A DNA stretch of 10,344 bases, from positions 1 to 10,344 of the forward strand of contig JALHTA010000228.1 in NCBI GenBank assembly GCA_022865545.1, written 5' to 3'. The stretch's first letter is position 1. Every line of letters begins with the position of its first letter. Under the pieces are notes generated by a model that was not told the DNA's origin, did not search any database, and saw only the letters and a program-made list of their open reading frames with translations. The position numbers and the translations under genes were made by a program. This document shows positions 1-6,092 of the stretch, one piece after another. Origin of the DNA: Actinomycetota bacterium. GTDB lineage: Bacteria > Actinomycetota > Humimicrobiia > Humimicrobiales > Humimicrobiaceae.

Positions 1-1
1 A

Positions 2-508
2 AATGAAGGGACTTGGGTAATGGATGAGAAAAAATTAGATAAAAGATTGGAAAAACCCTTAATAACCGGTGTAACCTATGATACTAACCAGGTGAAGATA
101 TCTATATTTGAACTTGAAGATAAACCCGGTGTAGCAGCTTCGCTTTTCAGGAAATTTGCAGAAAATGATATAAATATTGATCTTATCGTACAGAATGTAA
201 GTGAAAAAAACCAGGCATCAATATCGATAACTATAAAAAATGAAGATCTTTCCATTGCAAAAAAGGTCCTTGATGAACTTGATCAAAAACATGTGGAGAT
301 AGATCCGGATATATCGAAGATCTCAATAGTCGGTGCAGGGATGCAGACCCATCCAGGAGTGGCTGCAAGGATGTTTGAGCTGCTTGCAGAGAGGCAAATA
401 AATATCGAGATGATCTCAACATCTCCCATCAGGATCTCATGTGTTATAAGGAAAGCAAATGCAAGGGAAGCAGTAAAAGTCCTTCACCAGGGCTTTGATG
501 TTGATTGA
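2..508 (+). CDS. lysC: Aspartate kinase, C-terminal regulatory part (5'-truncated by window edge)
   Basis: This is the end of aspartokinase, which phosphorylates L-aspartate at the entry to lysine, threonine and methionine synthesis. The frame is open to the left edge and reads GTWVM just before the ATG at 20, matching the GTxI segment that precedes the regulatory region in this family, so the kinase domain lies outside the window. Counting from the Met at 20, two ACT domains follow: about residues 26-90 (ISIFELEDKPGVAASLF, then INIDLIVQNVS) and about 100-162 (VGAGMQTHPGVAARMF, then INIEMISTSPIRIS). In this family these domains bind lysine and/or threonine for feedback inhibition; which effector applies here cannot be read from the sequence. 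The protein ends a few residues after the second ACT domain (LHQGFDVD). asd follows 53 bases downstream, the usual pairing. The Met at 20 could also serve as an internal start (see findings). Confidence 0.93.
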   Translation, partial: NEGTWVMDEKKLDKRLEKPLITGVTYDTNQVKISIFELEDKPGVAASLFRKFAENDINIDLIVQNVSEKNQASISITIKNEDLSIAKKVLDELDQKHVEIDPDISKISIVGAGMQTHPGVAARMFELLAERQINIEMISTSPIRISCVIRKANAREAVKVLHQGFDVD

Positions 509-561
509 TGTTATTTACAGGTGAATTTTTAAAAAGATCTATTAGCGGCAGGGTGATTTAA

Positions 562-1575
562 ATGGGTAGTAAAGAATACAATATAGCTATTGCAGGGGTA
601 ACCGGTGCAGTGGGAAGAGTTTTTCTTTCAATACTGGAGCAAAGAAAATTTCCCATTAAAAACCTTATACCTCTTGCTTCACACCGTTCAGCCGGAAAGA
701 CGATCACTTTTGCAGGCGAAGAAATCGAGGTCAGGGAACTTAACGCGGATTCTTTTAAAGGAATTGATATAGCCCTGTTTTCAGCAGGGGCTTCAAGATC
801 AAAAGAATATGCAAAATATGCAGTGGACAGCGGAGCAGTAGTTATTGACAATAGTAGTGCATTCAGGCTTGATGATGATGTTCCCCTTATTGTTCCTGAA
901 GTCAACCGCAGGGACATAGACGGCCATAAGGGTATAATAGCCAATCCTAACTGCACAACCATTATAATGGTTGTTGCCATTAAGCCGGTATATGATATTT
1001 CTCCTGTGAAAAGGATAGTAGTATCTACCTATCAGTCTGTCTCGGGAGCGGGTGCAACCGGTATGACAGAACTTGAGGACCAACTAAGGGAAATAATATG
1101 CAATAAGAATAGTAAGGTCATTCCGAAAATATTCCCTGTGCAGATAGCAAATAATGTCATTCCCCATATAGATGTTTTTTATGATAATGGATATACAAAA
1201 GAAGAAATGAAAATGGTATATGAGACACATAAGATCATGGGTGATGACAGTATTAAGATATCTGCTACCACGGTAAGGGTGCCTGTTATGACTTCTCATT
1301 CAGAATCAGTTATGATAGAAACCGAAGATAATGTTTCTATAGAGCAAATAAGGAAAGCTCTCGAGGAAGCTGAAGGCGTGGTCTTAAAAGATGATTTTGC
1401 AAATGAAGTCTATCCCACAACCCTTGATTCCTCCGGTAATGACGATGTCTATGTAGGAAGGATCAGGAAAGATCTATCTGCTGAGAATGGAATAAGTATG
1501 TGGGTTGTAGGGGATCAGCTGAGAAAAGGTGCGGCCCTTAATGCTGTCCAGATAGCTGAAGAACTTATTAAATAA
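562..1575 (+). CDS. asd: Aspartate-semialdehyde dehydrogenase
   Basis: This cytosolic enzyme reduces aspartyl-4-phosphate to aspartate-semialdehyde with NADPH, the second step of the aspartate pathway. The 337 residues are normal for the family. Near the N-terminus is the nucleotide-binding loop GVTGAVGR (residues 12-19). The active-site cysteine is Cys131 in NPNCTT, followed by the conserved stretch STYQSVSGAGATGMTEL. The catalytic histidine is His246 in VPVMTSHSESV, a slight change from the common GHSESV. Later come DDVYVGRIRKD and the C-terminal VVGDQLRKGAALNAVQIAEEL helix. The ATG at 562 has an AGGGTG ribosome binding site at 550-555, 6 bases upstream, and the protein begins right before the first beta strand, so the start is well supported. 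It lies 53 bases after aspartokinase with no terminator between them, and an intrinsic terminator follows 64 bases after its stop. Confidence 0.97.
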   Translation: MGSKEYNIAIAGVTGAVGRVFLSILEQRKFPIKNLIPLASHRSAGKTITFAGEEIEVRELNADSFKGIDIALFSAGASRSKEYAKYAVDSGAVVIDNSSAFRLDDDVPLIVPEVNRRDIDGHKGIIANPNCTTIIMVVAIKPVYDISPVKRIVVSTYQSVSGAGATGMTELEDQLREIICNKNSKVIPKIFPVQIANNVIPHIDVFYDNGYTKEEMKMVYETHKIMGDDSIKISATTVRVPVMTSHSESVMIETEDNVSIEQIRKALEEAEGVVLKDDFANEVYPTTLDSSGNDDVYVGRIRKDLSAENGISMWVVGDQLRKGAALNAVQIAEELIK

Positions 1576-1639
1576 GAACAGTAAAAGTCTTAAGTCCGGG
1601 ACCGTAATATGCCGAATAGGGGACTAATAATATATAATT

Positions 1640-1680
1640 AAAAGGGACTGGATACACAAAAGCCGGTCCTTTTTATATTT
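1640..1680 (+). terminator. Intrinsic terminator of the lysC-asd operon
   Basis: The arms AAAAGGGACTGG (1640-1651) and CCGGTCCTTTTT (1663-1674) pair over 12 positions with two G-U pairs around an 11-base loop. The 3' arm runs into a T-rich tract (TTTTTATATTT). It lies 64 bases past the asd stop and points in the same direction, so it closes the aspartate-pathway transcript. Confidence 0.88.
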
Positions 1681-1762
1681 AAGTATCATTTCATTACATC
1701 AATATTTACCCGTAAAATCCACCTTCAGGTCCATCAGGTGTTTACTTATCCTTTTGTATTAA

Positions 1763-2074
1763 TTTTTAAGTAAAATCTATAAAAAATTTATAGCGCTCCT
1801 AAGACCTCTTCACGGATACGGGATAATGCAAAAAGTGGAAAAGTTAAGCGGGGGAAGAATACGCCTGGGGCCGGGCACTCTTTATGGTGCACTGAGCAAT
1901 CTCGTGGAAGCGAAACTGATACAACCAGAGGATAGCGTGCTTCGTAGCTCAGTAATATTCAATATATATTTACCATTTCTCATTATTTTAACCATTGTAG
2001 TAGTACTTGTGGTATATGCAATAATAAGGATACTCCTCATAATCAAGAGGTTAAAAAAAGATATCAGGCAGTAG
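1763..2074 (+). pseudogene. PadR-family regulator remnant joined to a membrane segment
   Basis: The frame is open from 1763 to 2074. Bases 1793-1921 encode a good PadR winged-helix core: ALLRPLHGYGIMQKVEKLSG, then GRIRLGPGTLYGALSNLVEAKLI, where the HGY.IMQ helix and the GTLY.AL.L recognition region are family hallmarks. PadR proteins are small DNA-binding repressors of about 100-180 residues. Here the part before ALL has no usable start codon in frame, since a TAA at 1760-1762 closes it. After KLI the expected wing (basic, ending in Y.LT) is missing. In its place is an unrelated tail, QPEDSVLRSSVIFN, followed by a hydrophobic helix (bases about 1967-2044, YLPFLIILTIVVVLVVYAII) and a basic end, KRLKKDIRQ. 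The ATG at 1826 lies inside the first helix and has no well-placed ribosome binding site. I read this as a decayed padR fused by deletion to the end of a small membrane protein. A functional 82-residue fusion is less likely. Confidence 0.72.
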
Positions 2075-2082
2075 TAGGAGAT

Positions 2083-2724
2083 CTATACTATAAGCTGCAG
2101 ATTCTTTTCAACCTTATTAAGCTCTCTTAAGAAATTCGTATGTGCTATCTCTGACTGTGCACTTAAACTGCTCAATAATTCCCGTTTAGAGAAATTAGAA
2201 AATCCATTATAAAAATCTTTTTCCTTGCTTAAATGATCGCTCTCACAGCTGAATGCATATTTTAAAAAGGGCGGAGTTCTAAGGTTCGAAAAATCTTTTA
2301 GGAAACTATCATATTTTTCTTCCAGTAGCATTGCATATTCGATCTTTGCATCGATACTTGAATTCTCAGCGTCAAAATTAGCAACAAGTTCATTTATCTC
2401 AGGTGAGTGCCTGGTTGTAAGCGTCCTGCAGTCTCTTTTAAATTTCTGCAGGGTCTGGATCTTATTTTTATCACGTTTCTTATCAGTCCTCATAAGCACA
2501 AGTACTCCAATAGCAAGCACCACTATGATCGAACTTGTAATTCCGTACAATATGGCAATAGTGAAGAGTTCAAAATCAAGCAAATTCTCGCTTTTTAAAA
2601 GGAAGATCAGTAGAGTAGTAACTTCCAGGATAAGTGCCACTACAATCATAATGAAATATTTAACTCTTATAACCTTGTAACCAAAGTCACGGAAATAAAT
2701 ACTAAGTCTTTTTTTTACCGGCAT
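2083..2724 (-). CDS. Unrecognised two-helix membrane protein with cytoplasmic C-terminal domain
   Basis: I do not recognise this 213-residue protein. It has a short basic N-terminus (MPVKKRLSIYFRDFGYKVIR), a first membrane helix at about residues 23-43, a short acidic loop (SENLLDFE) and a second helix at about 53-78, then a strongly basic turn (RTDKKRDKNK). By the positive-inside rule both ends face the cytoplasm. Residues 80-213 are polar, probably mostly helical and possibly coiled-coil in places (EYAMLLEEKYDSFLKDFSN), with two isolated cysteines (99 and 160). The ATG at 2724 is well supported by AAGGAAG on the minus strand (2731-2737), 6 bases away, so this looks like an expressed gene. 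It stands alone: the padR remnant ends 8 bases from its stop in convergent orientation, and upstream is the A+T island that must hold its promoter. A TATAAT box occurs on its strand at 2783-2778 but no convincing -35 goes with it. Confidence 0.8.
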   Translation of the reverse strand: MPVKKRLSIYFRDFGYKVIRVKYFIMIVVALILEVTTLLIFLLKSENLLDFELFTIAILYGITSSIIVVLAIGVLVLMRTDKKRDKNKIQTLQKFKRDCRTLTTRHSPEINELVANFDAENSSIDAKIEYAMLLEEKYDSFLKDFSNLRTPPFLKYAFSCESDHLSKEKDFYNGFSNFSKRELLSSLSAQSEIAHTNFLRELNKVEKNLQLIV

Positions 2725-2836
2725 AGAACACTTCCTTATGTAATATTAATATATTAAATAATAATTTTATTAATAATATTATACATATTAACAATAATAA
2801 ATAATTAATACAATATAATTTAATACTATATATAAA

Positions 2837-2862
2837 TATAAAATTATATATATAATTTTATA
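2837..2862. repeat. 26-bp perfect A/T palindrome
   Basis: The left half TATAAAATTATAT (2837-2849) is the exact reverse complement of the right half ATATAATTTTATA (2850-2862), and the symmetry stops at 2836/2863. It consists only of A and T, so it could be a cruciform or easily melted site, a protein site, or chance within A/T-only DNA. Confidence 0.7.
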
Positions 2863-2925
2863 AACAACTTTTTAATAGAAAAAATAATTTATAATATAAA
2901 TATATAATATATAAGTTATTTAATT

Positions 2926-2949
2926 TATTAAATAGTAAACTATTTAATA
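2926..2949. repeat. Inverted repeat, 10-bp stem with 4-base loop
   Basis: TATTAAATAG (2926-2935) and CTATTTAATA (2940-2949) are perfect reverse complements around the loop TAAA. It sits at the rarA-side edge of the A+T island. The stem is A/T-rich and weak, and no T-tract follows that would make it a clear rarA terminator. Confidence 0.6.
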
Positions 2950-2985
2950 CACAGATGACGTGTGTTTTATAAACAATAAGGTTTG

Positions 2986-2995
2986 ACCGGCCGGT
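2986..2995. repeat. GC-rich 10-bp palindrome ACCGGCCGGT
   Basis: A perfect palindrome of ACCGG and its complement with no spacer, 37 bases beyond the stop of rarA. It stands out because it is almost all G+C directly beside DNA that is almost free of G+C. Without a loop it is a poor RNA hairpin, so a protein-binding site is more natural than a terminator. It may also be incidental. Confidence 0.45.
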
Positions 2996-3032
2996 TCTAT
3001 GTCTGGTCCTGTGTCCTGTCCTTTAATAGAGT

Positions 3033-4442
3033 CTATTTATCGGTCTTTCTCCTGAGCTCGGAGATCCTATTTATCCTGTTTAGCAGATCTTTTTCAAAAC
3101 CCCTCCCGGACGGGCAGTAATACTTCCTCCCGGCAAGTTTTTCCGGCAAATATGTCTGGCCCGCTACGGCTCCTTCAAAGTTGTGATCATATTTATAACC
3201 CTTTCCGTATCCGGCTTCTTTCATTAGCCCGGTCGGGGCATTTCTGATATGATGGGGAACAGGAAGTGAGAGGAATTCCTTAATATCACTAAGTACTTTT
3301 TTATATGTTGTATAGAGTGAATTAGATTTAGGTGAAAGGGCAAGATAAACGGCAGCCTCAATTATTGCGAGGTAACCTTCCGGCGGTCCGATAAATTCGA
3401 ATGACTGCTTGGCGGCTATTGTCATCTGCAGGGCCCTGGGATCTGCCAGTCCGACATCTTCAGATGCAAATCTGACCATCCTCCTTAATATATAGAGCGG
3501 GTCCTCTCCGCCTTCAAGCATCCTCAGGGTCCAGTATACGGCGCCATCGGGATCGCTCCCCCTGAGGCTCTTATGGAGCGCTGAGATCAAATTAAAATGC
3601 TCTTCTCCGTGCTTATCATAAAGCAGGGCTTTCCTCTGGGTAACATTTTCTACAGTCTTCCGGTAGATGACTACTGGTTTATTTTTCCTGATGGTAGATT
3701 TTGCGCCGGTTTTTATAGCTTTGTCTTTGCTGGCATCAGTTGTAGCGGTTTTTTGAAGAGACGCGTCCAGTGAGAGCTCCAGGATATTGTATGCCATCCT
3801 TGAATCCCCATCAGAAACCCTTGAGATGAAATCCAGTGTTTTATCCTCAATCCCGGCATTGTATTTACCGAGTCCATTATCTTTATCGCTCAATGCACGT
3901 TTAAGAAGTATCTTTATATCTTCATCCGAAAGTTTTTCAAGTATATATGTCTTTGCCCTTGAAAGGAGGGCCGAGTTTACCTCAAATGATGGATTTTCAG
4001 TTGTGGCTCCTATCAGGGTTATGGTACCGTTTTCTACATATGGCAGGAAAGCATCCTGTTGAGCCTTATTGAAGCGGTGTATCTCATCGATGAAGAGTAT
4101 TGTCTTTATGCCTCTTGTCCTGAGCTCATGACCCGCTATCTTCATTATATCTTTTATCTGCTTGATGCCTGATGAAACAGCTGAAAAGGAAATAAACCTG
4201 CTTTTTGTCCTGTTTGCTATGATTCTTGCAAGGGTTGTCTTGCCTGAGCCAGGCGGGCCCCAGAAAATAATTGAGTGAAGACGGTCACTCTCTATAATGC
4301 TCTGGAGAACATTACCTTTACCAATAAGATGCTCCTGTCCGACAAATCCATCAAGACTGGACGGCCGCATCCTGTCAGCAAGTGGAATCCCAGAGATTAC
4401 TTTTTTTGAAATATCGGAATTGAAATCATCAAAAAGGGTCAA
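3033..4442 (-). CDS. rarA: Replication-associated AAA+ ATPase RarA (MgsA)
   Basis: RarA is a cytosolic clamp-loader-like ATPase that acts at stalled or broken replication forks. At 469 residues it is a little longer than E. coli RarA (447). Visible in order are the N-terminal [20 protein letters not shown], Walker A GPPGSGKT (62-69), Walker [21 protein letters not shown] (115-134, a family hallmark), sensor 1 with arginine finger [20 protein letters not shown] (144-163), sensor 2 [11 protein letters not shown] (212-222), and the RarA-specific C-terminal tetramerisation part [34 protein letters not shown] and [19 protein letters not shown]. Residues about 226-258 form a Lys/Ala/Thr-rich stretch longer than usual between sensor 2 and the C-terminal domain. 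The start is TTG at 4442, with GAAGGA on its strand about 8 bases upstream inside the end of yjbQ. The next Met is residue 25, inside a conserved motif, so TTG is preferred. It is cotranscribed with yjbQ, 3 bases apart. Confidence 0.96.
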   Translation of the reverse strand: MTLFDDFNSDISKKVISGIPLADRMRPSSLDGFVGQEHLIGKGNVLQSIIESDRLHSIIFWGPPGSGKTTLARIIANRTKSRFISFSAVSSGIKQIKDIMKIAGHELRTRGIKTILFIDEIHRFNKAQQDAFLPYVENGTITLIGATTENPSFEVNSALLSRAKTYILEKLSDEDIKILLKRALSDKDNGLGKYNAGIEDKTLDFISRVSDGDSRMAYNILELSLDASLQKTATTDASKDKAIKTGAKSTIRKNKPVVIYRKTVENVTQRKALLYDKHGEEHFNLISALHKSLRGSDPDGAVYWTLRMLEGGEDPLYILRRMVRFASEDVGLADPRALQMTIAAKQSFEFIGPPEGYLAIIEAAVYLALSPKSNSLYTTYKKVLSDIKEFLSLPVPHHIRNAPTGLMKEAGYGKGYKYDHNFEGAVAGQTYLPEKLAGRKYYCPSGRGFEKDLLNRINRISELRRKTDK

Positions 4443-4445
4443 AGT

Positions 4446-4844
4446 CTATCCTTCAATCGTTTTGACATAGATCTTTCGGCTTCTGGGTCCATCGAATTCA
4501 CAGAAAAAAATACCCTGCCAGGTACCGAGAACAAGACTGCCATCCTCTATTATTATAGTAAGGGTCGTCCCTATTATGGAAGATTTGACATGGGAGTCTG
4601 AATTACCTTCTGCATGGTTGTAGTTTTCACTTCTTGGCACCATGGTTTCCAGCTTTTTTATAATATCAAGCTTAACAGAAGGATCTGCATTTTCATTTAT
4701 AGTAACACCCGAAGTGGCATGGGGTACATAAAGACAGCAAATTCCGCTCTCGATCCTGGACCTGGAGACAGCTGCACTGACTTCTGCAGTTATATCGATT
4801 AAATCATTACGTTTGCTTGTGTCGAATTCTAGAACTTCTAGCAT
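4446..4844 (-). CDS. yjbQ: YjbQ / UPF0047 family protein (secondary thiamine-phosphate synthase type)
   Basis: A small soluble protein of the widespread YjbQ family (TIGR00149 type). Family members have been credited with weak thiamine-phosphate synthase activity, but the true role is not settled. The 132 residues match the family. Conserved blocks are HATSGVTINENADPSV (42-57), YNHAEGNSDSHVKSSIIG (75-92, with the likely metal-site histidines 77 and 85) and LGTWQGIFFCEFDGPRSRKI (106-125). I chose the ATG at 4844 rather than the TTG at 4850: the site AGGAAAGG (minus strand, 4851-4858) is 6 bases from the ATG but touches the TTG. The stop codon TAG is 3 bases before the rarA TTG, and the rarA ribosome binding site lies in its last codons, so the two genes are translationally linked. 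The same arrangement means yjbQ and rarA share one reading frame separated only by TAG plus one codon. Confidence 0.92.
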   Translation of the reverse strand: MLEVLEFDTSKRNDLIDITAEVSAAVSRSRIESGICCLYVPHATSGVTINENADPSVKLDIIKKLETMVPRSENYNHAEGNSDSHVKSSIIGTTLTIIIEDGSLVLGTWQGIFFCEFDGPRSRKIYVKTIEG

Positions 4845-4850
4845 TAGCAA

Positions 4851-4858
4851 CCTTTCCT
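4851..4858 (-). promoter_or_regulatory. Ribosome binding site that decides the yjbQ start
   Basis: AGGAAAGG on the minus strand is directly adjacent to the TTG at 4850 but 6 bases from the ATG at 4844. This spacing favours the ATG and a protein two residues shorter. Confidence 0.6.
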
Positions 4859-4878
4859 GTATAGAGAGTAATAGTAGT

Positions 4879-4894
4879 AAGTAAAATTTTACTT
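4879..4894. promoter_or_regulatory. 16-bp perfect palindrome in the divergent promoter region (candidate operator)
   Basis: AAGTAAAATTTTACTT is perfectly self-complementary and lies between the divergent yjbQ and PfkB kinase genes. Its right end overlaps the first two bases of the predicted kinase -35 box, and it is about 35 bases upstream of the yjbQ ATG. That placement fits a repressor site acting on one or both promoters. No regulator gene is adjacent, so the binding protein is unknown. Confidence 0.45.
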
Positions 4895-4921
4895 GTAATC
4901 TTGCACTATATTATATATAAC
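4893..4921 (+). promoter_or_regulatory. Predicted sigma-70-type promoter for the kinase-mtnP-glxK-purC-comB run
   Basis: A -35 box TTGTAA (4893-4898, four of six consensus bases) is followed by a 17-base spacer and a -10 box TATAAC (4916-4921, five of six). It would start transcription near 4928, about 35 bases before the kinase ATG. It is the best-spaced pair I can see in this interval. Confidence 0.5.
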
Positions 4922-4964
4922 ATAACAAGATGAATAAAGGGATAAAAAGGTGTTACCGTCTTAA

Positions 4965-6092
4965 ATGACAAGTAGCAAATCAAATCATATTACATCAAAA
5001 GTCATATCAAATATTTCACCGGAGGCAATTAGGTTATTGGGACCTGAAAAAACAAAAAAACAAGATCTGGCAATATCTAAAAAATATACGGTAGTGGGTA
5101 TAGGAAATGCAATAGTGGATATATTGGCCAATGTAGACGAAAGATTCCTTGACGTGCATAAAATGGAAAAAGGAATGATGCAGCTGATCGATGAGGACGG
5201 TATTGCGAGCCTCCATAAGAAAATAAGGGCCGAAAAGCAGGCTTCCGGAGGATCTGCAGCAAATACTATCGCTGGGCTTGCCTCGCTTGGGCATACGACA
5301 GCATTCATAGGGAAAGTAAAAGATGATGAGCTTGGCCGGACCTTCGAGAAGGGGTTGAATGATATAGGTGTGATTTACTGCACCAAAAGGGCATCGGAAG
5401 GAAACTCTACTGCATGTTGTGTCGTTCTTTCGACTCCAGATGCGCAGAGGACCATGAATACCTGCCTGGGAATATCAGGCACTCTTGGTCCGGAAGATAT
5501 TGATGAAAAAATTATCTCCGAAGCGGGCATAGTATATCTAGAGGGTTATCTCTGGGATACAGAGCCTGCAAAAGCAGCTTTTAAGAAGGCTATAAATATT
5601 GTAGGAAAAGTAGGCGGGCAAGTAGCGCTCAGCCTGTCCGATTCATTTTGTGTCCAAAGGCACAGGGCTGAATTTCTAGAACTGGTACAGGATCATACAG
5701 ATATACTTTTTGCAAATGAGGATGAGATCAAGAACCTTTTTGAGGCAGCTTCATTCGAAGAAGCATTAAAGTCATGTGCCGGGTATAATAATATTTTTGT
5801 ACTGACGAGGGGTGAGCTCGGCTCGGTTATTATCCATGGAAAAGAGTATTATGAAATAAGTCCGGAAAAAGACATAAAAGTATTGGACACAACCGGGGCC
5901 GGTGATATGTATGCTGCCGGTTTCCTGCATGGTTATATAAATAAAGAAGACCTGGCTATATGCGGGAGAATGGGAAATATTACAGCAGCAGCTGTAATCG
6001 CGCATTTTGGAGCAAGACCGGAGATATCCCTTGCACAGGTCCTTGAAGAAAAATTAAAAGAAAATCATACCGGAAGGAAAAATAATGTCTGA
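4965..6092 (+). CDS. PfkB-family carbohydrate/nucleoside kinase, adenosine-kinase type
   Basis: A ribokinase/PfkB-fold kinase that most resembles bacterial adenosine kinases, which make AMP from adenosine and ATP. The fold begins at YTVVGIGNAIVDILA (41-55). Then come the substrate-side GGSAANTIAGLASLG (95-109), RTMNTCLGIS (162-171, typical of the adenosine kinase branch), FANEDE (249-254) and signature 2 with the anion hole and catalytic Asp314 in DTTGAGDMYAAGFLHG (308-323), and near the end FGARP. The core is of normal length, but about 40 residues precede it. The ATG at 4965 has only AAGG some 14 bases upstream. A perfect GGAGG at 5021-5025 sits 11 bases before an in-frame TTG at 5037, which would give 351 residues, so the start is uncertain. 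The gene overlaps mtnP by 8 bases, supporting a role in nucleoside salvage. A sugar-kinase specificity cannot be excluded. Confidence 0.85.
   Translation: MTSSKSNHITSKVISNISPEAIRLLGPEKTKKQDLAISKKYTVVGIGNAIVDILANVDERFLDVHKMEKGMMQLIDEDGIASLHKKIRAEKQASGGSAANTIAGLASLGHTTAFIGKVKDDELGRTFEKGLNDIGVIYCTKRASEGNSTACCVVLSTPDAQRTMNTCLGISGTLGPEDIDEKIISEAGIVYLEGYLWDTEPAKAAFKKAINIVGKVGGQVALSLSDSFCVQRHRAEFLELVQDHTDILFANEDEIKNLFEAASFEEALKSCAGYNNIFVLTRGELGSVIIHGKEYYEISPEKDIKVLDTTGAGDMYAAGFLHGYINKEDLAICGRMGNITAAAVIAHFGARPEISLAQVLEEKLKENHTGRKNNV

Larger units (their letters stand above)
2725..3032. other. Gene-free A+T island between the membrane protein gene and rarA
   Basis: This 308-base stretch has no coding frame with a start site that I can support. 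From 2741 to 2940 only about 10 of 200 bases are G or C, far below the flanking genes. It holds the promoter side of the minus-strand membrane protein gene and the 3' side of rarA. Inside are a 26-bp perfect palindrome (2837-2862), a 10-bp-stem hairpin (2926-2949) and, at the rarA side, a GC-rich 10-bp palindrome (2986-2995). I found no DnaA-box-like, parS-like or phage-attachment-like sequence by eye. Confidence 0.85.

Noticed and set aside
558..980. Long open frame opposite asd on the minus strand
   Set aside because: It lies wholly within a certain asd gene, has no ribosome binding site and gives a low-complexity Ser/Leu/Ile-rich product without family motifs.
1944..1953. GTAGCTCAGT, the D-arm motif of many tRNAs, inside the tail of the padR remnant
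   Set aside because: The pairing GAGC half of the D-arm, an anticodon arm and a T-arm do not follow, so there is no tRNA. A ten-base match alone does not support a tRNA fragment or attachment site.
2741..2980. Replication origin in the A+T island
   Set aside because: I see no DnaA-box-like TTATCCACA on either strand, and no dnaA, dnaN or other origin gene is nearby.
2960..3032. Intrinsic terminator for rarA on the minus strand
   Set aside because: The only strong symmetry is the spacerless palindrome ACCGGCCGGT, which cannot form a good hairpin, and no T-tract follows it.
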